Source of the DNA: an uncultured Rhodopila sp.
Lineage (GTDB): Bacteria; Pseudomonadota; Alphaproteobacteria; Acetobacterales; Acetobacteraceae
Reading direction: 5' to 3'
Assembly (NCBI RefSeq): GCF_903944925.1
Contig: NZ_CAJATU010000042.1
Coordinates: forward strand, 461,496-525,495
Length of the DNA: 64,000 bases
Shown here: piece by piece, positions 10,601 to 19,135 of the stretch
Numbering within the stretch: the first letter of the stretch is position 1
Layout of the letters: the number at the start of each line of letters is the position of its first letter
The notes under the pieces: model-generated
Told to the model about the DNA's origin: nothing
The model's input: the letters and a program-made list of their open reading frames with translations, nothing else
Database searches by the model: none
Translations under genes and position numbers: made by a program

Positions 10601-10858
10601 GGTGCCAGCGCGGAAGAAGCCGCGATCAAGGCTGGCGAAACCCGGCTGCGTCCGGTGCTGATGACCGCGGGTGCGATGTTCGTCGGCCTGCTGCCGATGG
10701 CCATCGGTATCGGCGAGGGCAGCGAGCAGAACGCCGCGCTTGCCCGCGCGGTGCTTGGCGGGATCGCCGTCGGCACCTGCTCGACCTTGCTGTTCGTGCC
10801 ATTCCTGTATGCGACGCTGCGCCGGAAGGCAGCCAAACCTCTGGAAGATTACGTATGA
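7682..10858 (+). CDS. RND efflux transporter permease subunit
   Basis: 1058 residues, inner-membrane proton-driven pump protein of the AcrB/acriflavin-resistance superfamily. The N-terminal helix (ITFYVMSILILLAGIGGYVV) and the conserved MPKDVLPEVNIP are visible. The helix-4 segment MALAVGILVDDATVAIENTY carries the two Asp residues of the proton relay, and a second membrane half lies near residues 870-1045. The pattern suggests export of organic compounds rather than metals. The stop overlaps the adaptor start by 4 bases (ATGA), so the two are translationally coupled. No outer-membrane channel gene is nearby. Confidence 0.92.
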   Translation: MGLVKYALKFRITFYVMSILILLAGIGGYVVMPKDVLPEVNIPVVTIVWTYTGLDTPEMQQRVTTYTEFALSNNVNGIRNMDSTTLQGVTITRIYFQPDVSIDLALSQVTASTNSIRAVLPPGIQPPVVMRFSASSVPVIQLALSSNQENERQLYDYGQYRIRQTLTTVPGSTLPSPYGGQPRQIMVDLDLHALQAYGLTPADVTNAMTAQNITVPSGLAKFGGKQYVIRLNSTPEAVATLNEVPIKVVNGSPILVRDVAYVRDGGPPQQNIVRQDGRRGVLLTVLKNGAASTLSVVNTVKSLLPGIRAAAPPDMKITPLFDQSVFVSGAISDVVREGAIAAGLTGLMILLFLGSWRSTLIVLVSIPLAVLASMAVLAALGETVNIMTLGGMALAVGILVDDATVAIENTYRLMEEGHEFRQAVVEGAAGIAKPALISTLSICCAFVSVTFLTDAPKFLFTPQALAVVFAMLASYLLSRTLVPIMIDVLVRTEHEQRHAEKPDQRGIFGRIHDGFERGFAQFHRAYVGLLHVVIRRRCMTLGVAGTVMASAALMFPFVGTDYFPQVDAGQMTLHVRAAPGTRIEQAEKLFQQVEDTIHQVIPRNEVGTIIDNIGLPASNYNFAFGNGTFVAYYDGEVLVTLAPGHASTVGYQKKLRSVLHRKFPDAVFYFEPADMITQILDFGVPSQIDVQVSGRHAEKDLQVARTIASRLRLVRGAVDVHIQQITNAPEFFAKVDRQRAMEVGLTEQQVANDLNVSLSGSFQVSPNFWADPKTGIPYQVCVQTPEYRNDTLGALNNTPLLVSANPTGPGALQLLSNVATMQRGSEETVANHVNTQPTYDVYAAVQDRDLGGVETEINRIVSDVQPQLQPPDKISVRGQIESKDQAFLHIGTGLIVAMVAVYLLMALNYQTWGDPFVVLAALPLAFCGIVASLFITQTSFSIPSLMGAIMSVGVASANSILLVTFAREHRERTGASAEEAAIKAGETRLRPVLMTAGAMFVGLLPMAIGIGEGSEQNAALARAVLGGIAVGTCSTLLFVPFLYATLRRKAAKPLEDYV

Positions 10859-12123
10859 ACGATGAAACGCCGCCGCCGCCGCGCAAGCGGATCATGGTCG
10901 TCGTTCTGGTGCCCGTGCTCGCCCTGCTGATCCTCGGCGGCTACCTGCACTACCAGACCTATGCCGCCGCGACGACGACGCAGCAGGAGCAGCGGAATTT
11001 CGTTCCGCAGGTGCGCACCACAACGGCACGGAAAGTCGACAAGCCGGTTGAACTGACGCTGCCCGGCCAGACCGAGGCGTTCAACGTCGCCAACCTGTTC
11101 GCACGCGCCACCGGCTATGTGGCGGAGCGGCGAGTGGATATCGGCAGCCGTGTACACAAGGACGATCTGCTGCTGCGCATCGCCGCTCCGGACCTGGACC
11201 AGCAGCTTGAACAGGCGCAGGCGCAGCTTGGCCAAACTCAGGCGGCGGTGCTGCAGGCCCGGGCGCAACTGCAGTCCGCGCAGGCCAATACGAACCTGGC
11301 CAACGTCACGAAATTCCGCGAAACGACGCTGGCGAACCAGGGGTGGGAAACCGAGCAGAACGCCGATAACGCCTCGGCAAACTTCTCGGTGCAGACGGCC
11401 GGCATCGCCAACGCGCAAGCCGGCATCGCCGTCGCCGTGGCCAACCTGAAAGCCCAGCAGGCCAGCGTGGATCGCCTGCTGGCACTGATTGCGTTCGAGC
11501 AGGTGAAGGCCCCGTTCGACGGCGTGATCACCGCGCGTAATGTCGAGGCCGGCGATCTGCTGACCCAGGACAATGCCAGCGGCACGCCGCTGTTCAGCAT
11601 CGCCCGTGACGACGTGCTGCGTGTCTCCGTCTACGTTCCGCAGAGCGGCGCCATTGGGATCCATGATGGCCTTGACGCGACCGTAACGGTGCCGGAAATG
11701 CCGGGCCGCGCGTTCAAGGCGCGCGTCGCCCGCAATGCGGTGGCGCTGCAGGCCGCGTCCCGCTCAATGCTGACCGAGGTTGACGTGCCCAATCCGGATG
11801 GCGCGATACGGCCGGGTCTGTTCGTCAATGTTACATTTTCAATCCCCCGCCAGGCGCCCGCCGTCGTGGTGCCGGATGAGGCTTTGGTGTTCACCGCCGA
11901 GGGCCTGCGCGTCGCGACGGTCGAGCCGGACAACACGATCCGGTTTCGGAAGGTCACGGTATACCGGGATTTCGGCACCTCCGCCGAATTGCGCGACGGT
12001 CTGCGAGGCGGGGAAACGCTGGTACTCAGTCCGCCGACGGAGCTCGCTGATGGCAGCAAGGTGCAGGTGGCGAAGCCGCCCGGACAGGACCAGGATACCT
12101 CCAGGCAGACAGCGAGCCGCTGA
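10855..12123 (+). CDS. RND efflux periplasmic adaptor subunit (HlyD/MFP family)
   Basis: 422 residues. An N-terminal membrane anchor (IMVVVLVPVLALLILGGYL, residues about 12-31) is followed by the first lipoyl half (LFARATGYVAERRVDIG). Then come a long Gln/Ala-rich coiled-coil hairpin (about residues 110-210), the second lipoyl half (FDGVITARNVEAGDLL) and the beta-barrel and membrane-proximal domains. It links the permease to an outer-membrane channel. The order permease then adaptor is the reverse of the common arrangement. A 7-bp hairpin follows the stop. Confidence 0.9.
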   Translation: MNDETPPPPRKRIMVVVLVPVLALLILGGYLHYQTYAAATTTQQEQRNFVPQVRTTTARKVDKPVELTLPGQTEAFNVANLFARATGYVAERRVDIGSRVHKDDLLLRIAAPDLDQQLEQAQAQLGQTQAAVLQARAQLQSAQANTNLANVTKFRETTLANQGWETEQNADNASANFSVQTAGIANAQAGIAVAVANLKAQQASVDRLLALIAFEQVKAPFDGVITARNVEAGDLLTQDNASGTPLFSIARDDVLRVSVYVPQSGAIGIHDGLDATVTVPEMPGRAFKARVARNAVALQAASRSMLTEVDVPNPDGAIRPGLFVNVTFSIPRQAPAVVVPDEALVFTAEGLRVATVEPDNTIRFRKVTVYRDFGTSAELRDGLRGGETLVLSPPTELADGSKVQVAKPPGQDQDTSRQTASR

Positions 12124-12126
12124 TAC

Positions 12127-12145
12127 TATAGCCGCGGCGGCTATA
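12127..12145 (+). terminator. Short hairpin after the RND adaptor gene
   Basis: TATAGCC and GGCTATA pair perfectly around the loop gcggc, 3 bases after the stop. No T-run follows, so a termination role is only suggested by position. Confidence 0.3.
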
Positions 12146-12230
12146 CCACGACACCGCGGCCACCATCGAAATCCTACGCTGCACCGACAATCCTTATCGA
12201 CATGCTGTTCGTCGCCGAGAGGAGGCGGTC

Positions 12231-12407
12231 ATGTTCAGGATTGGGGGCAGCAGCGCCGAGCATGTGCTACCCGGCCTGTTTCGTATCTTTATCATCATCG
12301 CCGTGGCCGCTTATGGCGCGGCTGTCGTGCGGAACATTACTGAAGTGCTGCACGACATCGCGCATCAACAAGCGCCGATCCAGGTTGCGCAGCGCCCCGC
12401 CCGCTGA
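12231..12407 (+). CDS. 58-residue single-helix membrane protein
   Basis: A very good ribosome site (AGGAGG, 6 bases before ATG) opens a 58-codon frame. The protein has a hydrophobic helix at about residues 17-34 (FRIFIIIAVAAYGAAVV), then a charged, Gln-rich tail. I do not recognise a family. The strong translation signal and the helix flanked by polar ends support a real gene. It ends one base before the end of the convergent lipoprotein gene, so the two are tail to tail. Function unknown. Confidence 0.6.
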   Translation: MFRIGGSSAEHVLPGLFRIFIIIAVAAYGAAVVRNITEVLHDIAHQQAPIQVAQRPAR

Positions 12408-12408
12408 T

Positions 12409-12600
12409 TCAATAGTCGGTCAGCGGCGGTTCGCCACCATATCCGGGCGGCGGACGCTGCGGCCTCTCGTAGCCCGGCGGGGGTGGCGGCGGAGGCCGGC
12501 GATACTCCGGGGGTGGAGGCGGACGGCGCGGCTGTTCTACGATACAGCCGGCCAGGCCGATCGCCATTACCGGCAGCAACGCCAGGCGCGGGACTCGCAT
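12409..12600 (-). CDS. Small Pro-rich lipoprotein
   Basis: 63 residues with a lipoprotein signal peptide: basic start MRVPR, hydrophobic core, lipobox L-A-G-C with Cys19 as the lipidated residue. The mature part of about 45 residues is mostly Pro, Tyr, Arg and Gly, with runs of five and seven prolines, and is likely unstructured. AAGGAG precedes the ATG. It probably sits on a membrane face of the cell envelope. No known domain; such short Pro-rich lipoproteins are common but uncharacterised. Confidence 0.65.
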   Translation of the reverse strand: MRVPRLALLPVMAIGLAGCIVEQPRRPPPPPEYRRPPPPPPPGYERPQRPPPGYGGEPPLTDY

Positions 12601-12777
12601 GAGGTGCTCCTTTCACCACGGGTTCCCGCCCGGCGCGGATCAGCCGGTTGGGATGCGCGACGGTTAACGCCTGAACCGGCGCAGGCGTTGCATTTCGGAC
12701 AACAGAAGTTGCCACCCGGCATCGGAGCAACCGCGCCTTGTGCTTTATGTCGCGATCAAAACGCGTCATACGGGGCC

Positions 12778-13335
12778 ATGCTTCCCGAAACCTTCCTCAC
12801 TGCTCGTTTGCGCCTCCGCCCGATCGCCATGGCGGATGCCGGTCCGGTGTTCGATGCCTATGCGCGCTCGCCCGAGGCTACCCGGTTCCTGATCTGGCGG
12901 GCGCACCGAAGCCGGGCCGACATCGAGTCGTATATCCGTTCCTGCCTGCAAACCCCGCCGCACCGGGCGCGGACCTATGTGCTGCAAGGGCGCAAGGACA
13001 GCGCGATCCGCGGCGCCTTCGACCTGCGGCAGCCCGATCGGCATCGTCTGGAGTTCGGTTTCGTGATGGCTCGACCCTGGTGGGGCCAGGGGCTGATGAC
13101 GGAGGCGTTGTCCGAGATCGTCCGATGGGCACTGGCTCAGCCCGCGATCTTCCGCATCGGCTCGGTCTGCGACGTGGACAATATCGGTTCGGCGCGGGTG
13201 ATGGAAAAGGCGGGCCTGATACGGGAGGGCGTGCTGCGGCAATGGCTGATCCACCCGAACATCAGCAAGGAGCCTCGGGATTGCTTCAGCTATGCACGGG
13301 TGCGGGCGGCGGAGGAGGTTGCGGCTTCAGCCTGA
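12778..13335 (+). CDS. GNAT-family N-acetyltransferase (RimJ/RimL type)
   Basis: 185 residues. The start TFLTARLRLRPIAMADAGPVF and the end FRIGSVCDVDNIGSARVMEKAGLI are typical of the RimJ/RimL-like Acetyltransf_3 group, which moves an acetyl group from acetyl-CoA to an amine. The acetyl-CoA loop region is FVMARPWWGQGLMTEAL. ATG 12778 is used; no strong ribosome site is seen. The substrate is unknown. It is not obviously linked to the neighbouring toxin-antitoxin remnant. Confidence 0.85.
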   Translation: MLPETFLTARLRLRPIAMADAGPVFDAYARSPEATRFLIWRAHRSRADIESYIRSCLQTPPHRARTYVLQGRKDSAIRGAFDLRQPDRHRLEFGFVMARPWWGQGLMTEALSEIVRWALAQPAIFRIGSVCDVDNIGSARVMEKAGLIREGVLRQWLIHPNISKEPRDCFSYARVRAAEEVAASA

Positions 13336-13392
13336 GCCGTGGTTCTGGAATTGGCTAAGGCTGCATGCCATACTCAGCTCAGGAGGCCGACG

Positions 13393-13581
13393 TTGGATAG
13401 TCCCTACGATCACGAACCGCAGGAAGCCGACGCAGGTCCGAACCAAAGCGAGGCGGAGGTCCGGGCAATGCTCGAGCGTAGCCGCCGCGACATCGCGGAG
13501 GGACGCATTGTGAAGTTGGCTCCGGTTCTGGACCGCATGCGAGCCGTTGCCGAACGGGTTCGGTCCGAGCGGCAGCGTTAA
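13393..13581 (+). CDS. ParD-like antitoxin (partner of a broken toxin)
   Basis: 62 residues from TTG 13393, chosen because AGGAGG stands 6 bases upstream. A longer frame from 13339 has no such signal. The segment EAEVRAMLERSRRDIAEG resembles the toxin-binding C-terminal helices of ParD-type antitoxins, and the tail is rich in Arg. A degraded ParE/RelE-like toxin reading frame starts 12 bases later, the usual arrangement of such modules. Assignment rests on this pairing and on weak resemblance, not on a decisive motif. Confidence 0.5.
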   Translation: MDSPYDHEPQEADAGPNQSEAEVRAMLERSRRDIAEGRIVKLAPVLDRMRAVAERVRSERQR

Positions 13582-13593
13582 ACAGCATCCGGC

Positions 13594-13840
13594 ATGATCC
13601 CGCTTTCCGCTGCCGCGGAGGCGGCGCCAGACGACCTTACCCGGCACTATGAAACCCTCGGACGAGATCAAGCAATCGCCGCTTGATCGATGCGCTAGGC
13701 ACCCCCTGCGCCCGCTCGCGCATTTGGGCTTTCGCTGGACCAAGCAAGGCTCATACTGGTTTGCATTCGAAGAGACTGCGTCCGGACCGGTTTTGGCCGG
13801 CATTTTCCACGAGGCGGCAGACATACCCAACCGCCTTTAG
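13594..13840 (+). pseudogene. ParE/RelE-family toxin, frameshifted
   Basis: Three frames together spell one toxin. Frame A from ATG 13594 gives MIPLSAAAEAAPDDLTRHYE and GRDQAIAA, then a stop at 13684. Frame B from about 13683 continues LIDALG. Frame C gives PLRPLAHLGFRWTKQGSYW, then FAFEE and FHEAADIPNRL to a stop at 13840. The Tyr-Trp-rich middle and the ADIPNRL end are typical of ParE-like toxins. At least two frame changes separate the parts, so no full-length toxin can be made. The antitoxin upstream is still open. Confidence 0.6.
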
Positions 13841-13849
13841 CCGACGAGA

Positions 13850-16291
13850 CTACTCATCCATATCGTCGGTAATCCGCCGGACCAGAATCTCCCGCTTGCC
13901 GACATGGTTGGCCGCGCCGACGATCCCTTCCTTCTCCATCTGCTCGATCAGCTTCGCCGCCTTGTTATAACCGATGTTCAAATGCCGTTGGATGAACGAC
14001 GTGGACGCCTTGCCCTCCCGCGCCACCACATCCACCGCCTGGTCGAACAGACTCTTGTCGCCGTCGCTGGCGCCGGAGATCCCGGACATCGCGCCGCCGT
14101 CGCCATCGCCTGTCGCATCCGCCTCGGTCACCTCATCCAGATAGGCCGGTTCGCCCTGCTCGCGCAGGAACGCCACCACCTTCTCGACCTCGTCATCCGA
14201 CACGAACGGCCCGTGGATGCGGGTGATCCGCCCGCCGCCCTGCATGAACAGCATGTCGCCCATCCCGAGCAACTGCTCCGCCCCCTGCTCGCCCAGGATG
14301 GTCCGGCTGTCGAACTTGCTGATCACCTGGAAGCTGATGCGGGTCGGGAAGTTCGCCTTGATCGTGCCGGTGATCACGTCCACCGACGGCCGCTGCGTCG
14401 CCATGATCACATGGATGCCCGCGGCGCGCGCCATCTGAGCCAGACGCTGCACCGCCTGCTCGATCTCCTTGCCCGCGACCATCATCAGATCCGCCATCTC
14501 GTCCACCACCACGACGATGAACGGCAGCGGCTCCAGCGCCAGCGGCTGTTCCTCATGCGTCGGGCGGCCGGTGTCCGGATCGAAGCCGGTCTGCACCTTG
14601 CGTGTCAGCACCTCGCCCTTGGCGCGCGCGTCTGCCACCCGGTCGTTGAAGCCGCCGATATTGCGGACGCCGAGCTGGCTCATGGCGCGGTAGCGGCGCT
14701 CCATCTCCCGCACCGTCCATTTCAGCGCGGTCACCGCCTTGGCCGGTTCGGTGACCACCGGCGCCATCAGATGCGGGATGCCTTCGTAGGTGGACAGTTC
14801 CAGCATCTTCGGATCGATCAGGATCAGCCGGCACTGATCGGGCGACAGGCGATACAGCAGCGACAGGATCATCGCATTGACGCCGACGGACTTGCCCGAC
14901 CCGGTCGTCCCGGCGATCATCAGATGTGGCATCCGCGCCAAATCCGCGAAGATCGGCCTGCCGCCGATATCCTTGCCCAGGGCGAGCGCCAGCTTGCTGG
15001 AGGCCTTCTGTGCGTCCTCGCCGCCCAGGATTTCGCTCAGGAACACGGTCTCGCGCTTGCTGTTCGGCACCTCGATGCCGATGACGTTACGCCCCGGGAC
15101 GGTGGCAATGCGGACCGCGGTGACCGACAGGCTGCGCGCCACGTCGTCGGCCAGGCCGATGACCCGGGCGCTGCGGATGCCGGGGGCGGGCACCAGTTCA
15201 TACAGCGTGACCACCGGACCGGGCCGGATTTCCACGATCTCGCCCTGCACGCCGTAGTCCGACAGCACGGTTTCCAGCAGCCTGGCGTTGGCTTGCAGCG
15301 CCTCCTCGCTTGGCCCGCTCATCGCCCGGGCGGGCGGATCCTTCAGCAGGCTCATCGGCGGAAACTTCCAGCCGGCTTCGCCCAGCGGCAGGCTCGGCTG
15401 TTGGGGCTTGCGCGCGGGCGGCGGTGCCGGCGGACGGATGCTGCGAACCGGCGGCAGCGCGAATTCCGCCACCTCTGCCGATTCCGTTGGCGGAGACTCG
15501 CGTGGCGGTTCGGGCGGCCGCACGACGGCGCGGGGCCGCACCAGCGGCGGGGGTTCTGGCGGCGCATCGTCAGGCGCCAGCCCGGCGGGGTCACGATTGA
15601 CCAGATTGACCAGCCAGCCGGACGCGCTGCTCATGCCGCCAACGGCGCTCCGCCCGCCGGACACCGAGTAGCGCGCTGCCAGGGTGGCGGCCCGGCCGGC
15701 GCTGCTCCATTCCGATCGTGAAAGGCCGAGTGACATCAGGGTCAAGACGACTGCAAGGGCGGCGCCGAGCAGCCAGACCGAAACCTCGCCGACAACGCCA
15801 ATCAGCGAATGGCCGGCATCAAGCCCGGCGGCGGCAACGACCTGCCCGATCGAGCCGCCCAATCCGGCCATGACCGGCCACGGCGTTGCCCGGGCAATCG
15901 GCAGGGTGCCCAGCACGCCCGCCAATAGCGGCAATGCCGCCAGCAAAGCCGCGAGTCGCAGGCCGAAGCTGCCCAGGCCGCGGCGGGACGCGATGCGCCA
16001 GCACCAGGTCAGCATGGCGACACCCGGCAGCACGCCGACGATGCCGAAGCCCTGCAACAGGAAGTCCGCCAGCACGGCGCCGGCCGGTCCCGCCAGGTTG
16101 CCGACATGCCGGGATGTCGCGGTATTCAGCGACGGATCGCGGGGGTCATAGGTTGCCAGCGCCACCAGCACGGCCAAGCCGACAAGGCCGAGCATCAATC
16201 CGCCGAACTCGGCGGCGCGCTGGCTCATCTGTGCCTTCAAGGCGGCGGAGGCGAACCGGCGGGGTTCCATCGTGGGCGATCGGGTGGCCAT
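13850..16291 (-). CDS. ftsK: DNA translocase FtsK
   Basis: 813 residues. Four or five N-terminal membrane helices (to about residue 180) anchor it at the septum. A Pro-rich linker follows (about 230-310), then the RecA-like motor with Walker A TTGSGKSVGVNAM and Walker B FIVVVVDEMADLMM. The C-terminal winged-helix gamma domain (LFDQAVDVVAREGKASTSFI, IGYNKAAKLIEQME) reads the KOPS sequences. It pumps chromosome ends apart and activates XerCD during division. AGGTG lies before the ATG. It is divergent from tkt, with 201 bases between them. Confidence 0.96.
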   Translation of the reverse strand: MATRSPTMEPRRFASAALKAQMSQRAAEFGGLMLGLVGLAVLVALATYDPRDPSLNTATSRHVGNLAGPAGAVLADFLLQGFGIVGVLPGVAMLTWCWRIASRRGLGSFGLRLAALLAALPLLAGVLGTLPIARATPWPVMAGLGGSIGQVVAAAGLDAGHSLIGVVGEVSVWLLGAALAVVLTLMSLGLSRSEWSSAGRAATLAARYSVSGGRSAVGGMSSASGWLVNLVNRDPAGLAPDDAPPEPPPLVRPRAVVRPPEPPRESPPTESAEVAEFALPPVRSIRPPAPPPARKPQQPSLPLGEAGWKFPPMSLLKDPPARAMSGPSEEALQANARLLETVLSDYGVQGEIVEIRPGPVVTLYELVPAPGIRSARVIGLADDVARSLSVTAVRIATVPGRNVIGIEVPNSKRETVFLSEILGGEDAQKASSKLALALGKDIGGRPIFADLARMPHLMIAGTTGSGKSVGVNAMILSLLYRLSPDQCRLILIDPKMLELSTYEGIPHLMAPVVTEPAKAVTALKWTVREMERRYRAMSQLGVRNIGGFNDRVADARAKGEVLTRKVQTGFDPDTGRPTHEEQPLALEPLPFIVVVVDEMADLMMVAGKEIEQAVQRLAQMARAAGIHVIMATQRPSVDVITGTIKANFPTRISFQVISKFDSRTILGEQGAEQLLGMGDMLFMQGGGRITRIHGPFVSDDEVEKVVAFLREQGEPAYLDEVTEADATGDGDGGAMSGISGASDGDKSLFDQAVDVVAREGKASTSFIQRHLNIGYNKAAKLIEQMEKEGIVGAANHVGKREILVRRITDDMDE

Positions 16292-16492
16292 GAATCGAGT
16301 TCACCTGCTGTCTGCGAGTCCTGCGGAACAGCATGAACTATAACCGGGAAGGCGCTGATAAATGAAGCGCGATCCGTTGCGTTCGCATTATCCCTTTCAC
16401 GAACGGTCATGCATGCTAAAAGCCAGCCGACTGTGCGGCCGGTCATTGTGCCGGTTCGGCATCGCAAATTGTTCGACGGGAAGGAAATAGTC

Positions 16493-18496
16493 ATGGATGG
16501 GGTCACAACAGATATAACGAAGCCGACACCCCGGCTGCTCGCCAACGCCGTTCGGTTCCTGGCGATCGACGCCGTGGAAAAGGCGAATTCGGGACACCCC
16601 GGCGCGCCGATGGGCATGGCCGACATCGCCGAGGTGCTGTGGCGCCATCACCTCCGGCACAACCCGGCGGATCCGAAATGGCCGAACCGCGACCGGTTCG
16701 TGCTGTCGAACGGCCATGGCTCGATGCTGCTGTACGCGCTCCTGCACCTGACCGGCTACGATTTGCCGATAGAGGAACTGAAGCAGTTCCGGCAGTTGCA
16801 TTCGAAGACTCCGGGTCATCCGGAATACGGCCTGACGCCGGGCGTGGAAACCACCACCGGCCCGCTGGGCCAGGGCATCGCCACCGCCGTCGGCATGGCG
16901 CTGGCCGAGCAGCAACTGGGCTACCAGTTCAACCGGCCCGGCCACACTGTCGTCGATCACCGGACCTTCGTGTTCCTCGGCGATGGCTGCATGATGGAGG
17001 GCATCTCGCACGAGGCATGTTCGTTCGCCGGGACCGAGCGGCTGGAGAAGCTGATCGCCTTCTATGACGACAACGGGATTTCCATCGACGGCCATGTCGA
17101 TGGCTGGTTCACAGACGACACCGCCAAGCGGTTCGAGGCGTATGGCTGGCGGGTGATCCGCGACGTCAACGGGCAGGACAGCGCCTCATTGTCCGCCGCG
17201 GTGGCCGAGGCGATTACGCCCGTGGGCAAGCCCACTCTTATTATCTGCAAGACCGTCATCGGCTGGGGCGCCCCGAACCTGGCCGGCACGCACGAGTCGC
17301 ACGGCGCGGCGCTCGGTGCGAAGGAAGTGGCGGCCACGCGTGAGGCGTTGGGCTGGCATTATCCGCCGTTCGAAATCCCGGCGGAAATCCGCGCCGCCTG
17401 GGATGCGCGCGCTATCGGTGCGCAGCGGCAGGCCGAGTGGGAAGACACGTTCTCAGCCTATGCCAAGGCGTTCCCGGCCGAGGCGGCGGAATTCCGCCGC
17501 CGCGTCTCGGGCGCCCTGCCGGCTGATTTCGCCGCCAAGGCCGATGCTGCGCTGGCCGCCGCCGCCGCGGTGACCGATCCGGTAGCGACCCGCAAATCGT
17601 CGCAGAACGCGATCAACCTGTTCGCGCCGTTCCTGCCGGAGTTCTTCGGCGGTTCGGCGGACCTCACCGGGTCCAACCTGACCAACTGGAAGGGCTGCGT
17701 CGATATCGAGCACGGCCACGCCGGCAACTACCTGCACTACGGCGTGCGCGAGTTCGGCATGGTGGCGATCATGAACGGGATCGCGCTGCATGGCGGCTTC
17801 ATCCCGTTCGGCGGCACCTTCCTGGTATTCGCCGACTACGCGCGCAACGGCATCCGCCTGTCGGCGCTGATGCACCTGCGCTCGATCTTCGTGCTGACGC
17901 ATGACAGCATCGGGTTGGGCGAGGACGGGCCGACACACCAGCCGATAGAACATGCCGCCTCGCTGCGGTTGATTCCGGGGCTGGATGTGTGGCGTCCGGC
18001 CGACAACCTCGAAACCGCCGTCGCGTGGCGCGTGGCCATCGAGCGCGAGCACGGCCCGAGCGCGCTGCTGCTGTCGCGGCAGAACCTGCCGCAGCATGGC
18101 GCCCCGGAACGTGCGGCGTCCATCGCGAAGGGCGGCTACATCCTGTCCGATACCGATGGGACGCCCGATGTCGTGCTGATCGCCACGGGTTCGGAGGTCG
18201 CGATCACCACAGCGGCGCGCGATCTGCTGGCCGCGAAGGGCGTAAAAGCCCGCGTCGTCTCCATGCCCTCCTCCACCGTGTTCGATCGGCAGGATGCGGC
18301 GTGGCGCGATTCGGTGCTGCCGCCGGGCATCCGCCGCGTGGCTGTCGAAGCGGGCAGCACGATGTCCTGGTACAAGTATGTCGGACTGGATGGCGCGGTT
18401 GTCGGCATCGACCGCTTCGGCGAGTCGGCCCCGGGCGGTGCGGTGATGAAGTATTTCGGCTTCACCGCCGAGCATGTCGCGGAGGTGGCAGGGTAA
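16493..18496 (+). CDS. tkt: Transketolase
   Basis: 667 residues, thiamine-diphosphate enzyme of the pentose phosphate pathway that moves two-carbon ketol units between sugar phosphates. ATG 16493 follows GGAAGGAAA and gives the standard length. Signatures are [13 protein letters not shown], the ThDP motif [13 protein letters not shown] and the central [18 protein letters not shown]. All expected blocks are present, with no sign of damage. Transcription probably ends at the hairpin at 18513-18540 followed by a T-rich run. Confidence 0.96.
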   Translation: MDGVTTDITKPTPRLLANAVRFLAIDAVEKANSGHPGAPMGMADIAEVLWRHHLRHNPADPKWPNRDRFVLSNGHGSMLLYALLHLTGYDLPIEELKQFRQLHSKTPGHPEYGLTPGVETTTGPLGQGIATAVGMALAEQQLGYQFNRPGHTVVDHRTFVFLGDGCMMEGISHEACSFAGTERLEKLIAFYDDNGISIDGHVDGWFTDDTAKRFEAYGWRVIRDVNGQDSASLSAAVAEAITPVGKPTLIICKTVIGWGAPNLAGTHESHGAALGAKEVAATREALGWHYPPFEIPAEIRAAWDARAIGAQRQAEWEDTFSAYAKAFPAEAAEFRRRVSGALPADFAAKADAALAAAAAVTDPVATRKSSQNAINLFAPFLPEFFGGSADLTGSNLTNWKGCVDIEHGHAGNYLHYGVREFGMVAIMNGIALHGGFIPFGGTFLVFADYARNGIRLSALMHLRSIFVLTHDSIGLGEDGPTHQPIEHAASLRLIPGLDVWRPADNLETAVAWRVAIEREHGPSALLLSRQNLPQHGAPERAASIAKGGYILSDTDGTPDVVLIATGSEVAITTAARDLLAAKGVKARVVSMPSSTVFDRQDAAWRDSVLPPGIRRVAVEAGSTMSWYKYVGLDGAVVGIDRFGESAPGGAVMKYFGFTAEHVAEVAG

Positions 18497-18512
18497 GGTT
18501 GGCTGCTCGTAT

Positions 18513-18551
18513 CGCATGGCGGGCGCAGGCCCGCCATGCGCGCTTTTGTTT
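18513..18551 (+). terminator. Intrinsic terminator of tkt
   Basis: A perfect 12-bp stem (CGCATGGCGGGC with its complement) around a GCAG loop begins 17 bases after the tkt stop. It is followed by CGCTTTTGTTT. The stem core ATGGCGGGC/GCCCGCCAT equals that of the dispersed repeat family seen nearby. Confidence 0.7.
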
Positions 18552-18563
18552 GCACAAAGAAAC

Positions 18564-18595
18564 GGCGTGGATGCCGACCTGCGTCGGCATGACGG
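18564..18595 (+). repeat. Dispersed palindromic repeat, copy 1
   Basis: GGCGTGG, then ATGCCGAC, loop ctgc, GTCGGCAT, then GACGG. It has the same outer frame (GGCGTGRATG...CATGACGG) and a different stem sequence compared with copies at 29129, 37147 and 37202. Confidence 0.7.
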
Positions 18596-18622
18596 GGTGG
18601 CTAATCCCGAGAGTCAAGCCAG

Positions 18623-18892
18623 TCAGCGCCGGGCGCCGCTGAGAACTGCGTCCAACGCTTTGATGATGCGAGTGTCGTCGAGCAGGCGTTCCGACGGATG
18701 TAGCCCCACATCGCTGTCGGTCAGGCCAAATTCTTCTGCCAGCAAGATCGGAACAATCAACCGTCGCGAAGAGCTTCCGAAGCGATTTGGTTGAACGACG
18801 ACCACCAATGGAACTGCGCGCTTGTTTCGGCCCGGATTTCGGTGGACGGCGTCAGCCGCGATGTGGTCCTCGATTTGCTCGACTGCGGTCAT
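18623..18892 (-). pseudogene. CcdB-like toxin remnant
   Basis: 89 codons. HRNPGRNKRAVPLVVVVQPN and RRLIVPILL resemble the first strands of CcdB (gyrase-poisoning toxin), and RIIKALDAVLSG resembles its C-terminal helix. About 30 residues of the middle of a normal 100-residue CcdB are absent. No CcdA-like antitoxin is readable just upstream. I read it as an internally deleted leftover, but a divergent small protein cannot be excluded. Confidence 0.4.
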
Positions 18893-19135
18893 TGGTCAAG
18901 TACAGTCAGGTAACGGGAGCGCGCTTATGCCGCGGTATCATCCCTACCATGGCCCGGTTGGCGAAGCCGCTGTATCCGCAATCGCCGGACCGATGGCACG
19001 AAAGCAAAGGGTGTGATCCGGAGGACGTCGCGGGTCGTTCAAGGCTTGCTTCGGGCACGTTCGACGGAACGACCGGAATTCTGGCCCGACGCTTGCTTTT
19101 TGTCGCGTGGCTCTCACCCGATAGGACCAATCGCG

